Position numbers and translations under genes: made by a program. DNA of 64,000 bases from positions 7,760,001-7,824,000 of the forward strand of contig NC_053046.1 in the NCBI RefSeq assembly GCF_003473485.1, read 5' to 3'. The notes beneath the pieces were generated by a model that saw nothing but the letters and a program-made list of their open reading frames with translations, searched no databases and was not told the DNA's origin. Origin of the DNA: Medicago truncatula. Lineage: Eukaryota; Streptophyta; Magnoliopsida; Fabales; Fabaceae. Every line of letters begins with the position of its first letter. Position 1 is the first letter of the stretch. Below are positions 1-11,915 of this stretch, one piece after another.

Positions 1-204
1 TTTATTAAAGAGATGTGCAGCAATGGAGAGAGTTGACATTATTGGCCGAACTTCGTTAACAATCTATCATTCCGCATTTATTTAACTTCCATTTAATTTG
101 ACTATGGACAAATCTTGCATAGTTTCATAACATATAATAATTCCTCATAGGTATAAAAAAAAAAACCTACCTTATTTCTGTGAGCAACATATCATTAATT
201 ACAG

Positions 205-769
205 GTGATGTTCTCAAATCGGAAGGAGCGAAGTGAGTTATTAGACGCCTTAGTCATTAGCTACAAAGACATCAACATCCCAAAATTTTCGCAGGTAAAT
301 TTTCATAATTTTGATGCTAACACTTTATTAATTTCTTTTTTTTTTTTATGGGAGATACTAAAACTCTTGCCATGCTCTATGTTCCAAAACACATGTTTTA
401 ATTTTATTTATTGATTAATAATAATTAACTACAAGTCTTCCTTTTGCAGCGAATACATCTTCTGTGGGCAGAGAAAGACAAACTTTTCACACCAGAGGTT
501 GCACAAAACATGAAAGAGTAAGAAATCTTGATCACAAAATTATAAATATTCAAATCCATTCTTAAATTTTATATGCAATTGATCTGTGGTTTAAGTGTTT
601 GATACATATTTACAGGAAGCTGGGAAATAAATCAACATTACAAGAGATAAAGAAGGCTGGCCACTTGGCTCATATTGAGCGACCATGTGTTTATAATAGG
701 TGCCTTAAGCAATTTCTTGCTTCGGTTATGCTTGATGAAAAAAAACGATCCAATTCCTATTATGCTTGA
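205..769 (+). CDS. alpha/beta-hydrolase copy 1, 3' exons only (5' part outside window)
   Basis: These are the last three exons of a plant alpha/beta-hydrolase: 205-294, 450-517 and 616-769, with the stop TGA at 767-769. Each has clean acceptor (cag) and donor (GT) borders, and the intron phases match the two complete copies at 8359 and 28302. Exon 2 begins V-M-F-S-N-R-K-E-R-S-E-L-L. Exon 3 carries the Asp of the catalytic triad in the context L-W-A-E-K-D. Exon 4 carries the catalytic His in K-K-A-G-H-L-A-H-I-E-R-P. Exon 1, with the oxyanion HGF motif and the nucleophile Ser, must lie to the left of the window. No disabling change is seen in the visible part. The C-terminus differs from the paralogs after the conserved motif V-M-L-D-E. 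The substrate cannot be inferred from sequence. Confidence 0.85.
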
Positions 770-1662
770 TGAAAACAAAAACAATCCTGCTCAAATCAAT
801 GAAAATGCCGAGGGTGTCTTTGGTAAGTTCTTTATTTGATAAGTTATTTTAGTAAGTCCAATTAAGCGCTTATTTGTAAGTTATTGTTGTGAAGGTGTAT
901 CCAAAAGCTATATAAATGCTATCAAGTATTTTTGTAATATCTGGAAAAAATATCTGGAAGTGTGTCCAATTAATTTGTTTTTTTATTTTTAAGAACCAAT
1001 TAAGTTCATATATATATATAAATTTATTTATATTCTAGTTTTGTTTTTATAATAAATGTTTTTTATTTTGAAAAATATGTAACAAAAAAAATCAACTAAA
1101 ATAGATTGTTAATTTTCAAACTGCCTATAATTATGTTGCAGATTTGAATTTAAATTTAAAAAATAATTGTTTTGTTAAGGGTAAATTTGTAAAAAAAAAT
1201 CTGACAAAAAATTAGTTGATTGCTAGTTAACTTTAAAGTTATCTTTATACATTGGTATAAATATTGTGGCTTTAGTCCAACTTGGAGGTAATGTTAAATA
1301 AATCAGTTTTAGCTACTTAGATGCTTGATGACGAAATTGATAAGTGAAACAAATCATATGCAAGTAATAAAGTATACTAAGTTATAATCTCCACATGGAT
1401 TATCGTTTAATTTGGTAATTGGCGGAATTTATTAGAAATAACAAAATTAAAAAACAGATGAAGTGGTTTACAAGATTTTAATTGTCTTGCCCAATGCGAA
1501 ATTAGTATGTTGTGATTCAGAAGTTTAACGTCGATTACAAAATCCTTGAATCCCCCTTCTGTCTTTGTTGGACTTAACTCGGTTGATTATTAGTTTATGA
1601 CATGTTTTTCAATTTAAGAAAGTAGAATATGACCATGTGATGTATCAGAGGAAGTTTTATTT
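770..1662. other. AT-rich intergenic stretch after hydrolase copy 1
   Basis: No open coding signal is seen. The first ~100 bases (ggtaagt...ttattttag) resemble the sequence just downstream of hydrolase copy 2 at about 11725, so the duplicated unit extends beyond the stop codon. The rest is unassigned AT-rich DNA. Confidence 0.5.
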
Positions 1663-2213
1663 TAAGGGTGCTGCTAACCGGTGCCTCTGGGGCACTGGTT
1701 AAGAAGCAATAAAAGAAGAGATTACATTTATTTTACCTTAATTAAAGTGATAAATAAGTCATAAAAGAGAGTTGTATTTAATACTATATCAAATTTCCTT
1801 TCCTTTATTTTTCTTGTGATTTTAGTTTTGGTAATTTTTTTCACGTGGATTTTACTTCCTTATCCTATTAAAAATATGATTTCTTTTCCTTTAAATAAGT
1901 CAACTAATTAAAATAAAAGAGAACTGTATTATTTTCATTTCTTAACAATTTTTTTTTCTTCACTTTTTCCGTAAATTTTATATGAATCATTTTTTTTCTT
2001 TCGAACCTCTGTGAATTTTTTATGAATCGTTTTAAAAAAAAAGGATTCAATGCTTGTATCACAAAATAGGAATTTCGACAACGTATTGAATGCACATTTT
2101 CTTTATTTTAATTAGTTGATTTATTTCTCACTTTAATAGAGGTAAAACAAGTGGGATTGATTCATTTATTGCTCCTTAACCAGTGCCTGCACCGGATATC
2201 ATTGCCCTTATTT
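1663..2213. mobile_element. MITE with ~50-bp terminal inverted repeats
   Basis: The left end (aagggtgctgctaaccggtg, then ggggcactggttaagaagca) is mirrored at the right end by tgctccttaaccagtgcctg, accggatatcattgccctt. The element is about 550 bp, is AT-rich between the ends and encodes nothing. ATTTT flanks both ends and is a plausible short target duplication. The superfamily is not certain; a Mutator-type or similar MITE is possible. Confidence 0.6.
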
Positions 2214-5200
2214 TAATATCGCATCAATTCAACCAGTTACAATTGTGACGTTCCCTTAAGATGAGTCAAAACCCTAAAATCATACTTAGATTCAATGAAA
2301 ATAATTTAATTTAGAAATTAAGCAATTTACTACTGTCTGGTTCGGGCGGAATTAGTGTTATCAATCTTAATATTCTCTATCTATAAATTTGGTATAGAAA
2401 TGGAAATATACAAATTAAATCAGACATTCGAATCATAAACTGAATAAAAAAAAAAATTATTGATTATATCCAACAAATAAGAAGGGTTCATCTTGGAACC
2501 CTAATTAAAGAAGTTTAGTTGCACATGACAACGGACATCATTAGAAAACAGTAGAAAAATATACCATTGAGAAAACAAGAGGATGATGAAGATCCTCTGA
2601 CTTGAAGCTTTGATGTTTGACCCTTGCCTTGTACCACTAACTTTTTGAATGATTAAAAGAGTGTGCAAGGGTCTCTATTTATAATGCATCATTGCTTAGG
2701 GGTTAAGAGAAGAAAACTAGGTTTTTTTTTTTTTTTTTTTTTTTTCCACCGATCCAACTTGAAAAACAAGCAAACAACAATTTCTGCCTGCAAGCCATGT
2801 GCAGGGCACATGGGTACTCATGTAGGGGTGCATGAGGTAGTAGCCAAGGCTGCCTGCAACAGTTTTCGTCATTTTTTTTAGTGTTCTTCCGTCTTGAAAC
2901 TTGAAACGATTTTTCTTCACTTTGTATTGTCTTCAAAGACCTTCTAAGAACCATTGATCTTCAGTCTTCATATCTTCGATTCTTCACGTGATGTTTTGTT
3001 TTACTGATTTACATGATTTCTCATTAAAAAAACTCAAAACACATATGATTTTACATGATTTAGGATAAAAGTGAATTACAAAGACTCGAACGAAAACAAT
3101 ACAAAATGTTCTTCAAACCATTGACAACTCGTCTAAATGACTTCTTATCTGCCTTCAAATATGAAAAAAAATGACTAGAAACATAGCCAAAAATATCATA
3201 TGATGGTCTATCATCAATGGTATCACATGTAAAGTATTTTAGACGTGGATGCATAGTAAAATATATTATTATTTTTATTTAGAAATAAGGGCTATAATTT
3301 TATGTAAGTTATTTTTTTTTTTTTTTTAACAATATCTTTTTTTATTGAAACCAAGACATGCTACTACATGTTTTACTTTTAACGACCAACCACATCAAAT
3401 ATATAGAAAGAAACAGAATACAAAGAGTACTCAATCTCATAACAATGACATAAGAGAAACAAAAGACAAATGTTTAATTGACCAAACGATCCTTTAACTT
3501 AAACTGTTTGTTTTAAAATGGTTCTATAATTAAAACATATCTTAAGTTGGTTCCTTAAGTTTTCTATCGTTATACTTTTTGGTCCTCTCTGTTAACAACT
3601 TAAATAATTTATTTGAAACTTAAAAAACCTAAATGACTATCCTGATATTTTTGTCAACTTTAAAGGATCAAAAAATGTATTTGGCCAAAATTAAAGAAAT
3701 AATTTCCAAAACAAAGAAAATGGTTCATCATAATATTGTGACTTCCGGGATGGCCTAAACTAGGTTGAATAATCATATTAGACTAAGAGTAACTACAAAA
3801 GTGAGATTGACACCATATCTTTATCCAAAATTTTACGGCATTAAGTATATAGATCATGTTACCTATGTTTTTTCCACTATATACTCTTGCATCTAATGTG
3901 GAACATTAACTCACATATGAAACATTAACATTCCTCTCTTAAGTGTGAGGCTATTTGAATTAGTAATCTGGTGACTTAGCTAAAACAGGCCAGTTTGAGG
4001 CGCAACATGGTAAAAAGGTGCATTGGTGTGGTGATTTCATGGAGGGAGGTTTATGTTCCTTTCTTTCATAAGAATAGAGAAAGTAAATAAGAAAAATAAA
4101 GAAGATGAAAAATAAATTTTAACATGAGACAAATGGTGAGAAAATAAAAAAGTGTGTGTTTTAACTGTGAAAAGATAGGGAATAGAGTGAGTTGTTGAAA
4201 ATTTTGTGGGTTTGTTTAAGGATTTGGAGTTCCTGGGGTGATTATTTTACCAAAAAATTAAACTCAATTAAAAAATACCCTGTCATTTTAAAACTTATAA
4301 TAAGCATGTATTTTGTCAACTTAAAAAAACATATGCATTTTTTTAATTATCAGATTTCATCGAAAAGCACGTCATTGAAATAATAAGGCTTGAATGAATA
4401 AAAAGTATGAAAGTGAATGACATCCAATAATAAAGATGTAAAATAAAAAATTAAATAAATGACATTAATAAACTGTTCATCGTAATTTTGGGACTTTTAA
4501 AGGATCATGCATTGAATTTAATTTGATCACAATATTAAACTAAGAGAAACCACATATGTTAGATTGATATCACATCTTAAACAAAAATATGAAGGCATTA
4601 AGTATATATGTGTCATTTCACTTATATTTATATATTTTTTAAAATCCACTATTAAATCCAATATAGAACTTTAACTCACACATGACACATTAATATATCT
4701 TAATCAATGGTGCAACTCTTCGCATGTGTAATTATATGACATAGTTAAATAAGGTCAACGTAGGCACGTCTAGAGGTGTTAAATGGGCTGGCTCGAGAGG
4801 CCCAACTACATAAGTGGGCCATCCCGACCCAACTATTTATAATTGGGCCGCATATTATTGAGCCCGACCTGACCCGTGTGGGTCATGGGCCAGTCCAGCC
4901 TCTTTTAGTATTTTTTTATTGATTCAATTTTTTATATTATATTTTTATATATTACTTACTCACAGCTATCTTTTTGCTAAAATATGATTGAATGGAGATA
5001 GAAGTAAAAATAATTTTTACATTAACAATGAATATTAATTAAATTATAAATTATTCCTTCGATTGGATCAAATTAATAACATATAAATTTTAAATTTTAA
5101 AACTTTGAGCTAAATTCATTCATTTTTATTAAGTTTACTTATTTATGTATTTTTTTATTAATAAATTACAAATTGGTTGATAATTTTTTCAAAAAATAGT

Positions 5201-5463
5201 GTTTATTAACAAAAAATCAAATGAAAAAAATTTGATAATGGGCTGGCCCGAATCCCGATGGCCATCCCGACCCCATTTTTATATGGGCCAAAAAAACCCG
5301 AGTGCAATTTGGGTTAGTTTTTTGAGGCCCAACTTGACCCAAAATGTGGGCTAACAGGTCAACACATTAGTCTGCCCTTTTTTTTTACAACTTGAGGCAC
5401 AACATTTCTAAAAGGTTGGTTGGTGGTGGTTTCATGGTCGGTGGTGGTTATATCACATATATA
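2214..5463. repeat. gene-free repeat-rich spacer
   Basis: No supported gene was found. A 20-base T run lies near 2720. Related ~200-bp segments occur at about 3760-3990, 4540-4760, 6803-6910 and 7000-7080, sharing phrases such as 'ggcattaagtatata' and 'aacattaac', so they belong to one dispersed repeat. At 4765-5370 a segment rich in 'gggctggc' and 'cccgacc' has roughly inverted ends and looks like a decayed DNA transposon. A stretch at 3475-3720 looks like a legume MITE remnant. Confidence 0.4.
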
Positions 5464-6802
5464 TGTTGGAACAAAATGTGTTTAACATCACCCTTTAAGA
5501 TTTTTGATGATAACAAGGTATTAAAAATTGTCAATTGGATATGCTAATATTTGTTCAAGTGTACAGAACCATAGACAAAAATTTGACATCTTAAATAGGT
5601 TCTGAAAGAACAAAAGAGAGCAAATGGATCAACAAAAAGGAAGCTTGAAGCGTCTGAAGAGAAGTGCTCCTAAAGTCATAGTGCTCCTGAAGTAAAAGTG
5701 CTCCTGAAGTGACGACGTCATCAGAAGCAAGGTCATAAGAAGCAAGTTCATCAAAAGCATCTCATCAGAAGCAAGATCACAAGAAGCTGAAGTACATCAG
5801 GAGATGTAAGACTTAAAGCTTCAAAGGTTGTTCAATGGATTTAATCGCATCCAAGCATTGGAGAAGACTAGAAGAGTGAAGCAACAACTATTTTGAAAGG
5901 ATTTGAAGGCATTGGATGCTTGTTCTTCAAAGAGCGTTGACAAAGTACAATTGTACGAAGTGTACAACCACTACCTCCACTACTCGGTTTTTGTCTCTGC
6001 TACAAGACAAGAAAAACAGCTCTGCCTGCAACTATGTTCCCTCTCAATTGGAATGGATTTGAAATTGATCCTTCATAGGACAATAACCATATCAGGCAAA
6101 AGATCATTGATGATTGATCAAAGCTTCAAACGACTCTATTTTGATGTGCTGGCAATTCACAACGTCTCTTTCACACCTCTATATAAAAGAGTGAAGACTT
6201 ATAGATTGACAAGGACTCAACAACAATTTTCAAGTGCCAAAACTTTGCTGAAATTGTTTTGCATTCAAAAGTTCACTTAGAATTTCTTAACAACTTTCAT
6301 ATCTTAGAAATTCTAGAGTCTTAAGAGTCCATATCTGATTTGTATTGTGAACATCACTGATTGTATATCAAGTGTTCAACCTCAAACATTTTTCTTTGTA
6401 ATTCTGTTTGAATTATAAGTCTCTTGCAGTTGTGCTTGAGCATTATAAGTCTCTTGATTGTGTTCAGGAGCATAGGAAGACTCTTGCAGTTGTGCTTGAG
6501 CAATTTGAAGTCTCTTGCTAAGTTTAGCAGTGAGCAGTTGTAATCAGATATTACATTCTAGTGAACTCTCCTTGGAAGTGCAAGGGGGACAAGACTACTT
6601 CCGGTTTGTGGAAGGAACCTGTATAATTGCTTTGTGTCTTTCTTCTTTCTCTCTCTCTGTTTTTATCCGCTACAAGTTAGTCCTGAACATCACTTCAGAA
6701 GTAGAACTCTATCTGCTTCTGATCAGTGTTTTCAGCTTAGGAGAAAACGAAGAAAAAGCAAACACAATTCAACCCCCCTTATTGTGTTTTTTCTCACCTT
6801 CA
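5464..6802 (+). mobile_element. solo LTR, Ty1/copia SIRE/Maximus-like
   Basis: The element starts tgttggaacaaaatg and runs into 'tttgatgataacaagg', the typical beginning of SIRE-type copia LTRs. It then has purine-rich 'gaagcaag/gctcctgaagt' stretches, a 'tatataaaagagtg' TATA-like region near 6180, and an end 'ttcaacccccctta...cttca'. Its length is about 1.34 kb. The flanks are atata on the left and atatg on the right, an imperfect 5-bp target duplication. No internal domain follows, so it is a solo LTR. The ORFs at 5903-6280 and 6515-6909 are inside it and are not genes. Confidence 0.7.
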
Positions 6803-7161
6803 ATATGTTGCTCAATATCCACTCCTACATTCAACGTGGAACTTTAAATTACACTAGAGACATTAACATCTCTCCCGCAAGTATGAGACTCTCCGCATCG
6901 TGGATCTAGCTACAACCATGAACCACCCCTACTTTCCCCACAAAGTCGAACTTGACTATGATATTGTCGTTGAACCTTAAGGGAGCCAACACTAATGTCG
7001 GTCGAATCATTTATCAGAAAATAACCATACAAATAAAAATGATACCACATATTCATCCAATATTTTAAGTATGACGAAATTCTAAGCCCAAGTATCCATA
7101 CTAGTTTTGATTAAAACAATTAAGATTTATGGTTCTACCCTTTTCGTCTCAATTAGAAATA

Positions 7162-7685
7162 GGGTTAAATATGTTTTTGATCCTTATAAATGTCAATTTT
7201 TCATTTAAGTTCCTCTAAAAAATTTCTTCAACTTTTAGTCTTTCAAAAGTTTTTCATCTTCGCTTTAGGTCCCTCAGTAAACTCACATGTAGAATTCATA
7301 TTTTTGAATAAAATTTTGCAGAAAAATTTATAATATTATAAGAATCTCTCCAAAAAATAATTCGAATTTTTTAACAAAACATAAATTAAATATGAATTTT
7401 GTGTCAAAAAAATAAATAAATTAAGTATGAAATTTTATATTTTTTACGGTTAAAAATTCATATTTAATTTATGTTTTGATAAAAAAAAATAATATTTTTT
7501 TAGAGTGATTTTTACAATATTCTACATATTTCTACACAATTTAATTAAAAACAAAAATTAACTTAAACATAAGGACCAATAATAGTGTTTGAAAATTTTA
7601 TAGGGATTAAAAGTTGAAGGAAAGTTTTCGAGCGACTAAAACAAAAAGTTGATATATTTATAGGCGCCGAAAACATATTTAACCC
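7162..7685. mobile_element. legume MITE with gggttaaatatg ends
   Basis: The left end gggttaaatatgtttttgat and the right end catatttaaccc form long inverted repeats of the 'ggtccctataaat' type seen throughout legume genomes. The interior is non-coding. A second, more decayed element of similar style (ttttggtccctaaattt) follows at about 7705-7975. Confidence 0.6.
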
Positions 7686-8358
7686 ATACAATTATCAAAT
7701 TGTCTTTTAAAAGGGTTGAATTTGTTTTTGTTCCCTGTAAAATTTTCAAATTTCAGGTTTATTCCCTATAAATTTTTTCATCAATTTTTGGTCCCTAAAT
7801 TTATTTTACCCCCACTTATGGTCCCAATTTTTAAATCAAATCATGTGTATACTTCATATTTTTGAATGCAAGGATCAAAAATTGTGACGAAATTTTTTTG
7901 AGGGAACAAAAATTGACGAATTTTATATAGGGATTAAAATTTAAAATTTTATATAGAACAAAAAGATATTTAACATTTCTTAAAAAATTTAATTTATTTT
8001 AGACTTTAGTCTGTGTTGCGCCTACATTATAGTTGCACTTGTAATCATTTCGGGTAGGTCGTCATTTCAATTATTTTTTTGTTTCGGGTGGGTCGTCATT
8101 TCATTTTTTTATTTGAGAAGAGGTGGGTCGTCACATTTCATGTTGAGCGACTAAGCAATGCTGGCACATACACCATTCCTTCATACATATATATGTGGTC
8201 CCGTATCGCATTCATAGCTTCTTTTTAGCAAAACAATCAAGTTAGGTTGTAGTTACAAATAATTGGACTCGTCGATCAGTTTCATCATATATATAATATT
8301 AGTATTACTAGTAAAGCAAATTGCGAGCATGCAAAGAGAGATATCACATTGCTTAAAC

Positions 8359-11300
8359 ATGGTGAACTTGGTGACAGTTGCTTTGTCATTGATTAGTTGG
8401 ACAATGAAGATGACTGGTATGAAGCCTTACACGGTGGAGATAGAGCCCGGTACAGTTATGAAATTTTGGGTTCCATCTGAAACCATTTCAACGCCCAAAC
8501 CCAAACTCAAGCACATTTCAAAACCTACCAAGCCAGTAGTGGTTCTTCTTCACGGCTTCGCTGGGGACGGACTTGTTACTTGGGGGTTCCAAATCAACAC
8601 TTTAGCTAAAAAGTACGCCGTTTACGTGCCCGACCTAATTTTCTTTGGCGGCTCCACGACCGACAAGCCCAACCGGTCACCGACTTTTCAAGCTGAGTGT
8701 TTGGTTGTGGGGTTAAAGAAACTCGGGGTGGAGAAATGTGTTTTGGTTGGATTCAGTTATGGTGGAATGATTGCGTTTAAAATGGCTGAACTTTACGGTG
8801 AGTTTGTTCAAGCTGTGGTTGTAACTGGCGCCGTTTTGGCTATACAAGAGTCTTTGATTAGTAGGGCAGTGGAAGATAATGGATTCTCTTCTTGTTCTGA
8901 AGCATTGTTGCCATCTTCTACCGAGGGATTGAATGCACTTCTCTCTCTTGGTGTATACAGAAACATTTGGTTTCCCAACTGTATGCTCAATGATTTTCTT
9001 AAGGTTTGACACTTTTTTTTTTTTTAGTTTCGTCCAATGAAAATTCATCAAATTGTTATATTACCAAATTATTCTAATTAATTATTGGTTTGTTTTTCAT
9101 TAAAGAAAAAATAATACTTTGAAAGTTATGTATATAGTATTAATTAAATGATACAATTAAAAATATACGGTTATTATTACATTGAAAACTGAAAGTGGTA
9201 TTTATTTTAAAATGAAGGGAGTATTTTATAACCATAATCGTATTTCAGAGATAATTAGCACATACTTGATTGTTATTGAACATGCGTCTAAACCTATTTT
9301 ATATTGATGATGCTTGTCCTATTTTTTTTTAACACAAACTCATTAATCATTATTTTTTTTTCAAAATAAAATATACAACAAACTTATGATTAATCAATTT
9401 TCTAACAAAGAGGATAAATAATTTTTATTTTTAGGAATGAGGAGAAATGTTTTATTTACAAAAACGAAGTATAATTTCTTATATATTAAAAGATCGAATT
9501 TCATTTTTATTAATTTAGATAATTTATTTTGTGGTTTCCTGGATAACTTAGTGACTAGTTCTCATAAGAAACACACTTAGTGATTTGTTAATTTCATTTT
9601 TTTCTACCATGATCATAAATGTGTAAAGGAAAATAGAGCATTTATTAAGGAATCAATTGTATAAAAAAAAATCGAAATTAGTAGAAGTACGATTTTATTG
9701 GAATGCATGTATGTGCATAGTTTTTAGTTTTTTTTTTAAACAAGCGTATGTATGTCAAAAAAATGAGCATAAGTAATACTTCATCTCTCTTCAAAAAAGT
9801 AATACTTCATCCGTTTCAAAATACATGCTCCTTTTTACGTAAAATCGTTTAACTTAAATTTCTTAACAACACTTTGTTAGCTTGACCCATGTTTAAAATA
9901 GGTCAAATATAATGACTAATACTTCACCGTCTCAAAATGCATGCATGTCAATACATAACTTTGACTATTAATATTTTTAATTATAAATAATAAAAAATTA
10001 TAAAAAATTTGATATCTTAAAGATATTCATTGAGACAAATTAAACAATATCTTACATGCTAACATTTCTATTTATATATTACTCCCTCCGGTCCTATTTA
10101 CAAGAGACAATTTAATTTTTAGATACATTAAATAATTTATGTATTTGGTTTAGATTCTTGACTAGATACATACATTATTCAATGTATCTAAAAAGTCAAC
10201 TTTCTCTTGTAAATAGGACCGAAGAAAGTAGTTAAAAAATATAATCAAAATAAATTATATGAATAGTGCACATTGTAAAATTACGACGTGTATTTTAAAA
10301 TGAAGTGACTAATTAATACTTGACGGTATATAATACTTGAGGGTTGTCAAAATAATGAACAACACGAAGACAACACACGTGGCGTTGCTCCTTACATGAA
10401 CAGAAAGGTGACAATTTAATTTATTGAATCCTTTTTATCTCAACAATAACTAAATAAATATGAACCCACCTAAGATAGTTTAAAGATATCAACGAGCTTG
10501 AGTGGTGAAGGAAATTAAGAAAACACGGTTAATTGCGGTTCAAATTCTAACGAAGATGTGAACTCATAATTATTGTACAATAGATCTTAAATTTATAGCA
10601 TTTTACGAGGTCAAAATTCATAAATTAATTATTATGATTGAGGTTTAATCTCTGACTCCTTCGATTATATGTGAGTTTTCGAATGATTATTATTGTTTTA
10701 TATATATGTTGTCTCCATTATTTAAAATTTCTTAGTATATCCCTACTTATAAAAACATTCATGCACGGATGACCGCAATGGGGTGATGTTAGGAGGTGCC
10801 TAAATAGGAAAGGACCCATCTCTAAAAAAAAAAAAAACTAGCTTACCTGTAAATTGTAGGGTTAATCAAGTAAATTTCAGTTTTAGTTTGTAAAATTTTT
10901 CATCAGTATTTTTAGTCCGTGTAAAATTTTTCATCAGTATTTTAGTTCCTATAAAAATTTTCAATCAACATTTTTAGTCCTTAAAATGCTAAAGAAAAAT
11001 GTCACAGGAATCAAAAAGTATGATTTTATAGGAACTAAAAACAAAATTCTGAATATAAATTTACTTAATTAACCCTAAATTGTAATGGGACTTTTGTGAG
11101 CATCGTATCATTAATTGCAGGTGATGTTCTCGAATAGGAAGGAGCGAAGTGAGCTATTAGAGGACTTGGTCATTAGCTACAAAGATATCAATATTCCAAA
11201 ATTTTCCCAGGTGATTGATTATCTTCATAATTTGGATTCTAACTCTCTTTTTTTTTCTTCGTAAAACACTATTTTTTTTACAGAGATACTAAAACTCCTA

Positions 11301-11706
11301 TATGTACTATATATTTTCTAATTTTTCCAAAATCTATGTTTTTATTATTATGTTAGTTAATACTAATTACATAGCTTTCCTTTGCAGCGAATCCATCTTT
11401 TATGGGGTGATAAAGATAAAATTTTCAAATCCGAGGTTGCAGAAAACATTAAAGAGTAGGAAATCTTAATCACGTAATTATAATTATTTTATTTCAAATC
11501 ATTATTATGGTTTATCAAGTCATTTAAAGTCTATCTTGTTGATGCCATATATTAGGACGCTAGGAAGTAATGCAACATTTGAAGTAATAAAGAAGGCTGG
11601 TCACTTGGCTCATTTGGAACGACCATGCATTTACAATAGGTGCCTAAAGAAGTTTCTTTCTTCCATTACACTTCATGAAAACAATTTATCCAATTCACAT
11701 CTATGA
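8359..11706 (+). CDS. alpha/beta-hydrolase copy 2, complete (4 exons, 317 aa)
   Basis: The exons are 8359-9003, 11121-11210, 11388-11455 and 11556-11706, with GT/AG borders throughout and total coding length divisible by three. The protein has the oxyanion motif H-G-F at residues 65-67, the nucleophile elbow G-F-S-Y-G-G with Ser133, the acid Asp255 in L-W-G-D-K-D, and His284 in K-K-A-G-H-L. All triad residues are present, so a functional hydrolase/esterase is expected; the substrate is unknown. The hydrophobic N-terminus could be a membrane anchor. The start at 8359 was chosen because it aligns exactly with the start of copy 3. An in-frame ATG at 8329 would add ten residues. Intron 1 is about 2.1 kb and holds MITEs. 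The donor of exon 3 is GTAGGA, weaker than the GTAAGA of the other copies. The gene is convergent with the sugar transporter. Confidence 0.9.
10081..10235. mobile_element. Stowaway-like MITE in intron 1 of hydrolase copy 2
   Basis: The ends ctccctccggtcctatttac and gtaaataggaccgaagaaag are inverted repeats, in the style of Tc1/mariner Stowaway MITEs. The interior repeats 'agatacatt/aatgtatct'. The element appears to be nested in another MITE-like unit spanning about 9915-10310 (cttcaccgtctcaaaatgca ... tgtattttaaaatgaagtg). Confidence 0.55.
10858..11085. mobile_element. MITE remnant in intron 1 of hydrolase copy 2
   Basis: The ends 'tagggttaatcaagtaaatt' and 'aatttacttaattaacccta' are inverted. 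The inside has direct repeats of 'aaaatttttcatcagtattt'. It is non-coding and ends about 35 bp before exon 2. Confidence 0.5.
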
Positions 11707-11915
11707 ATATGTTAAGGTTGTGTTTGGTAAGTAAATATTATTTAATAAGTTATTTTAGAGAGTGCAATTGAGCACTAAGGTTCTTATGATATGTTAAGCA
11801 AATTTCAACAAGGCATGTTATGTTGGACTAAGGTTGTCCAAGATGGAATTTTGTGATTTTAACAACATTTTGATTGAAACTAAGATAGGCGAACACACAT
11901 GCTTTCCTTAAATAT

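Noticed and set aside
2663..2954. ORFs around 2.7-2.95 kb with poly-Phe or poly-Lys runs
   Set aside because: They are driven by a 20-base T homopolymer and match no protein family.
6515..6909. ORFs of 110 and 91 aa
   Set aside because: They lie mostly inside the solo copia LTR, overlap each other in different frames and have no motif.
8713..9051. 112-aa and 60-aa ORFs antisense to hydrolase copy 2
   Set aside because: They overlap exon 1 of a gene with a complete catalytic motif set and have no domain of their own.
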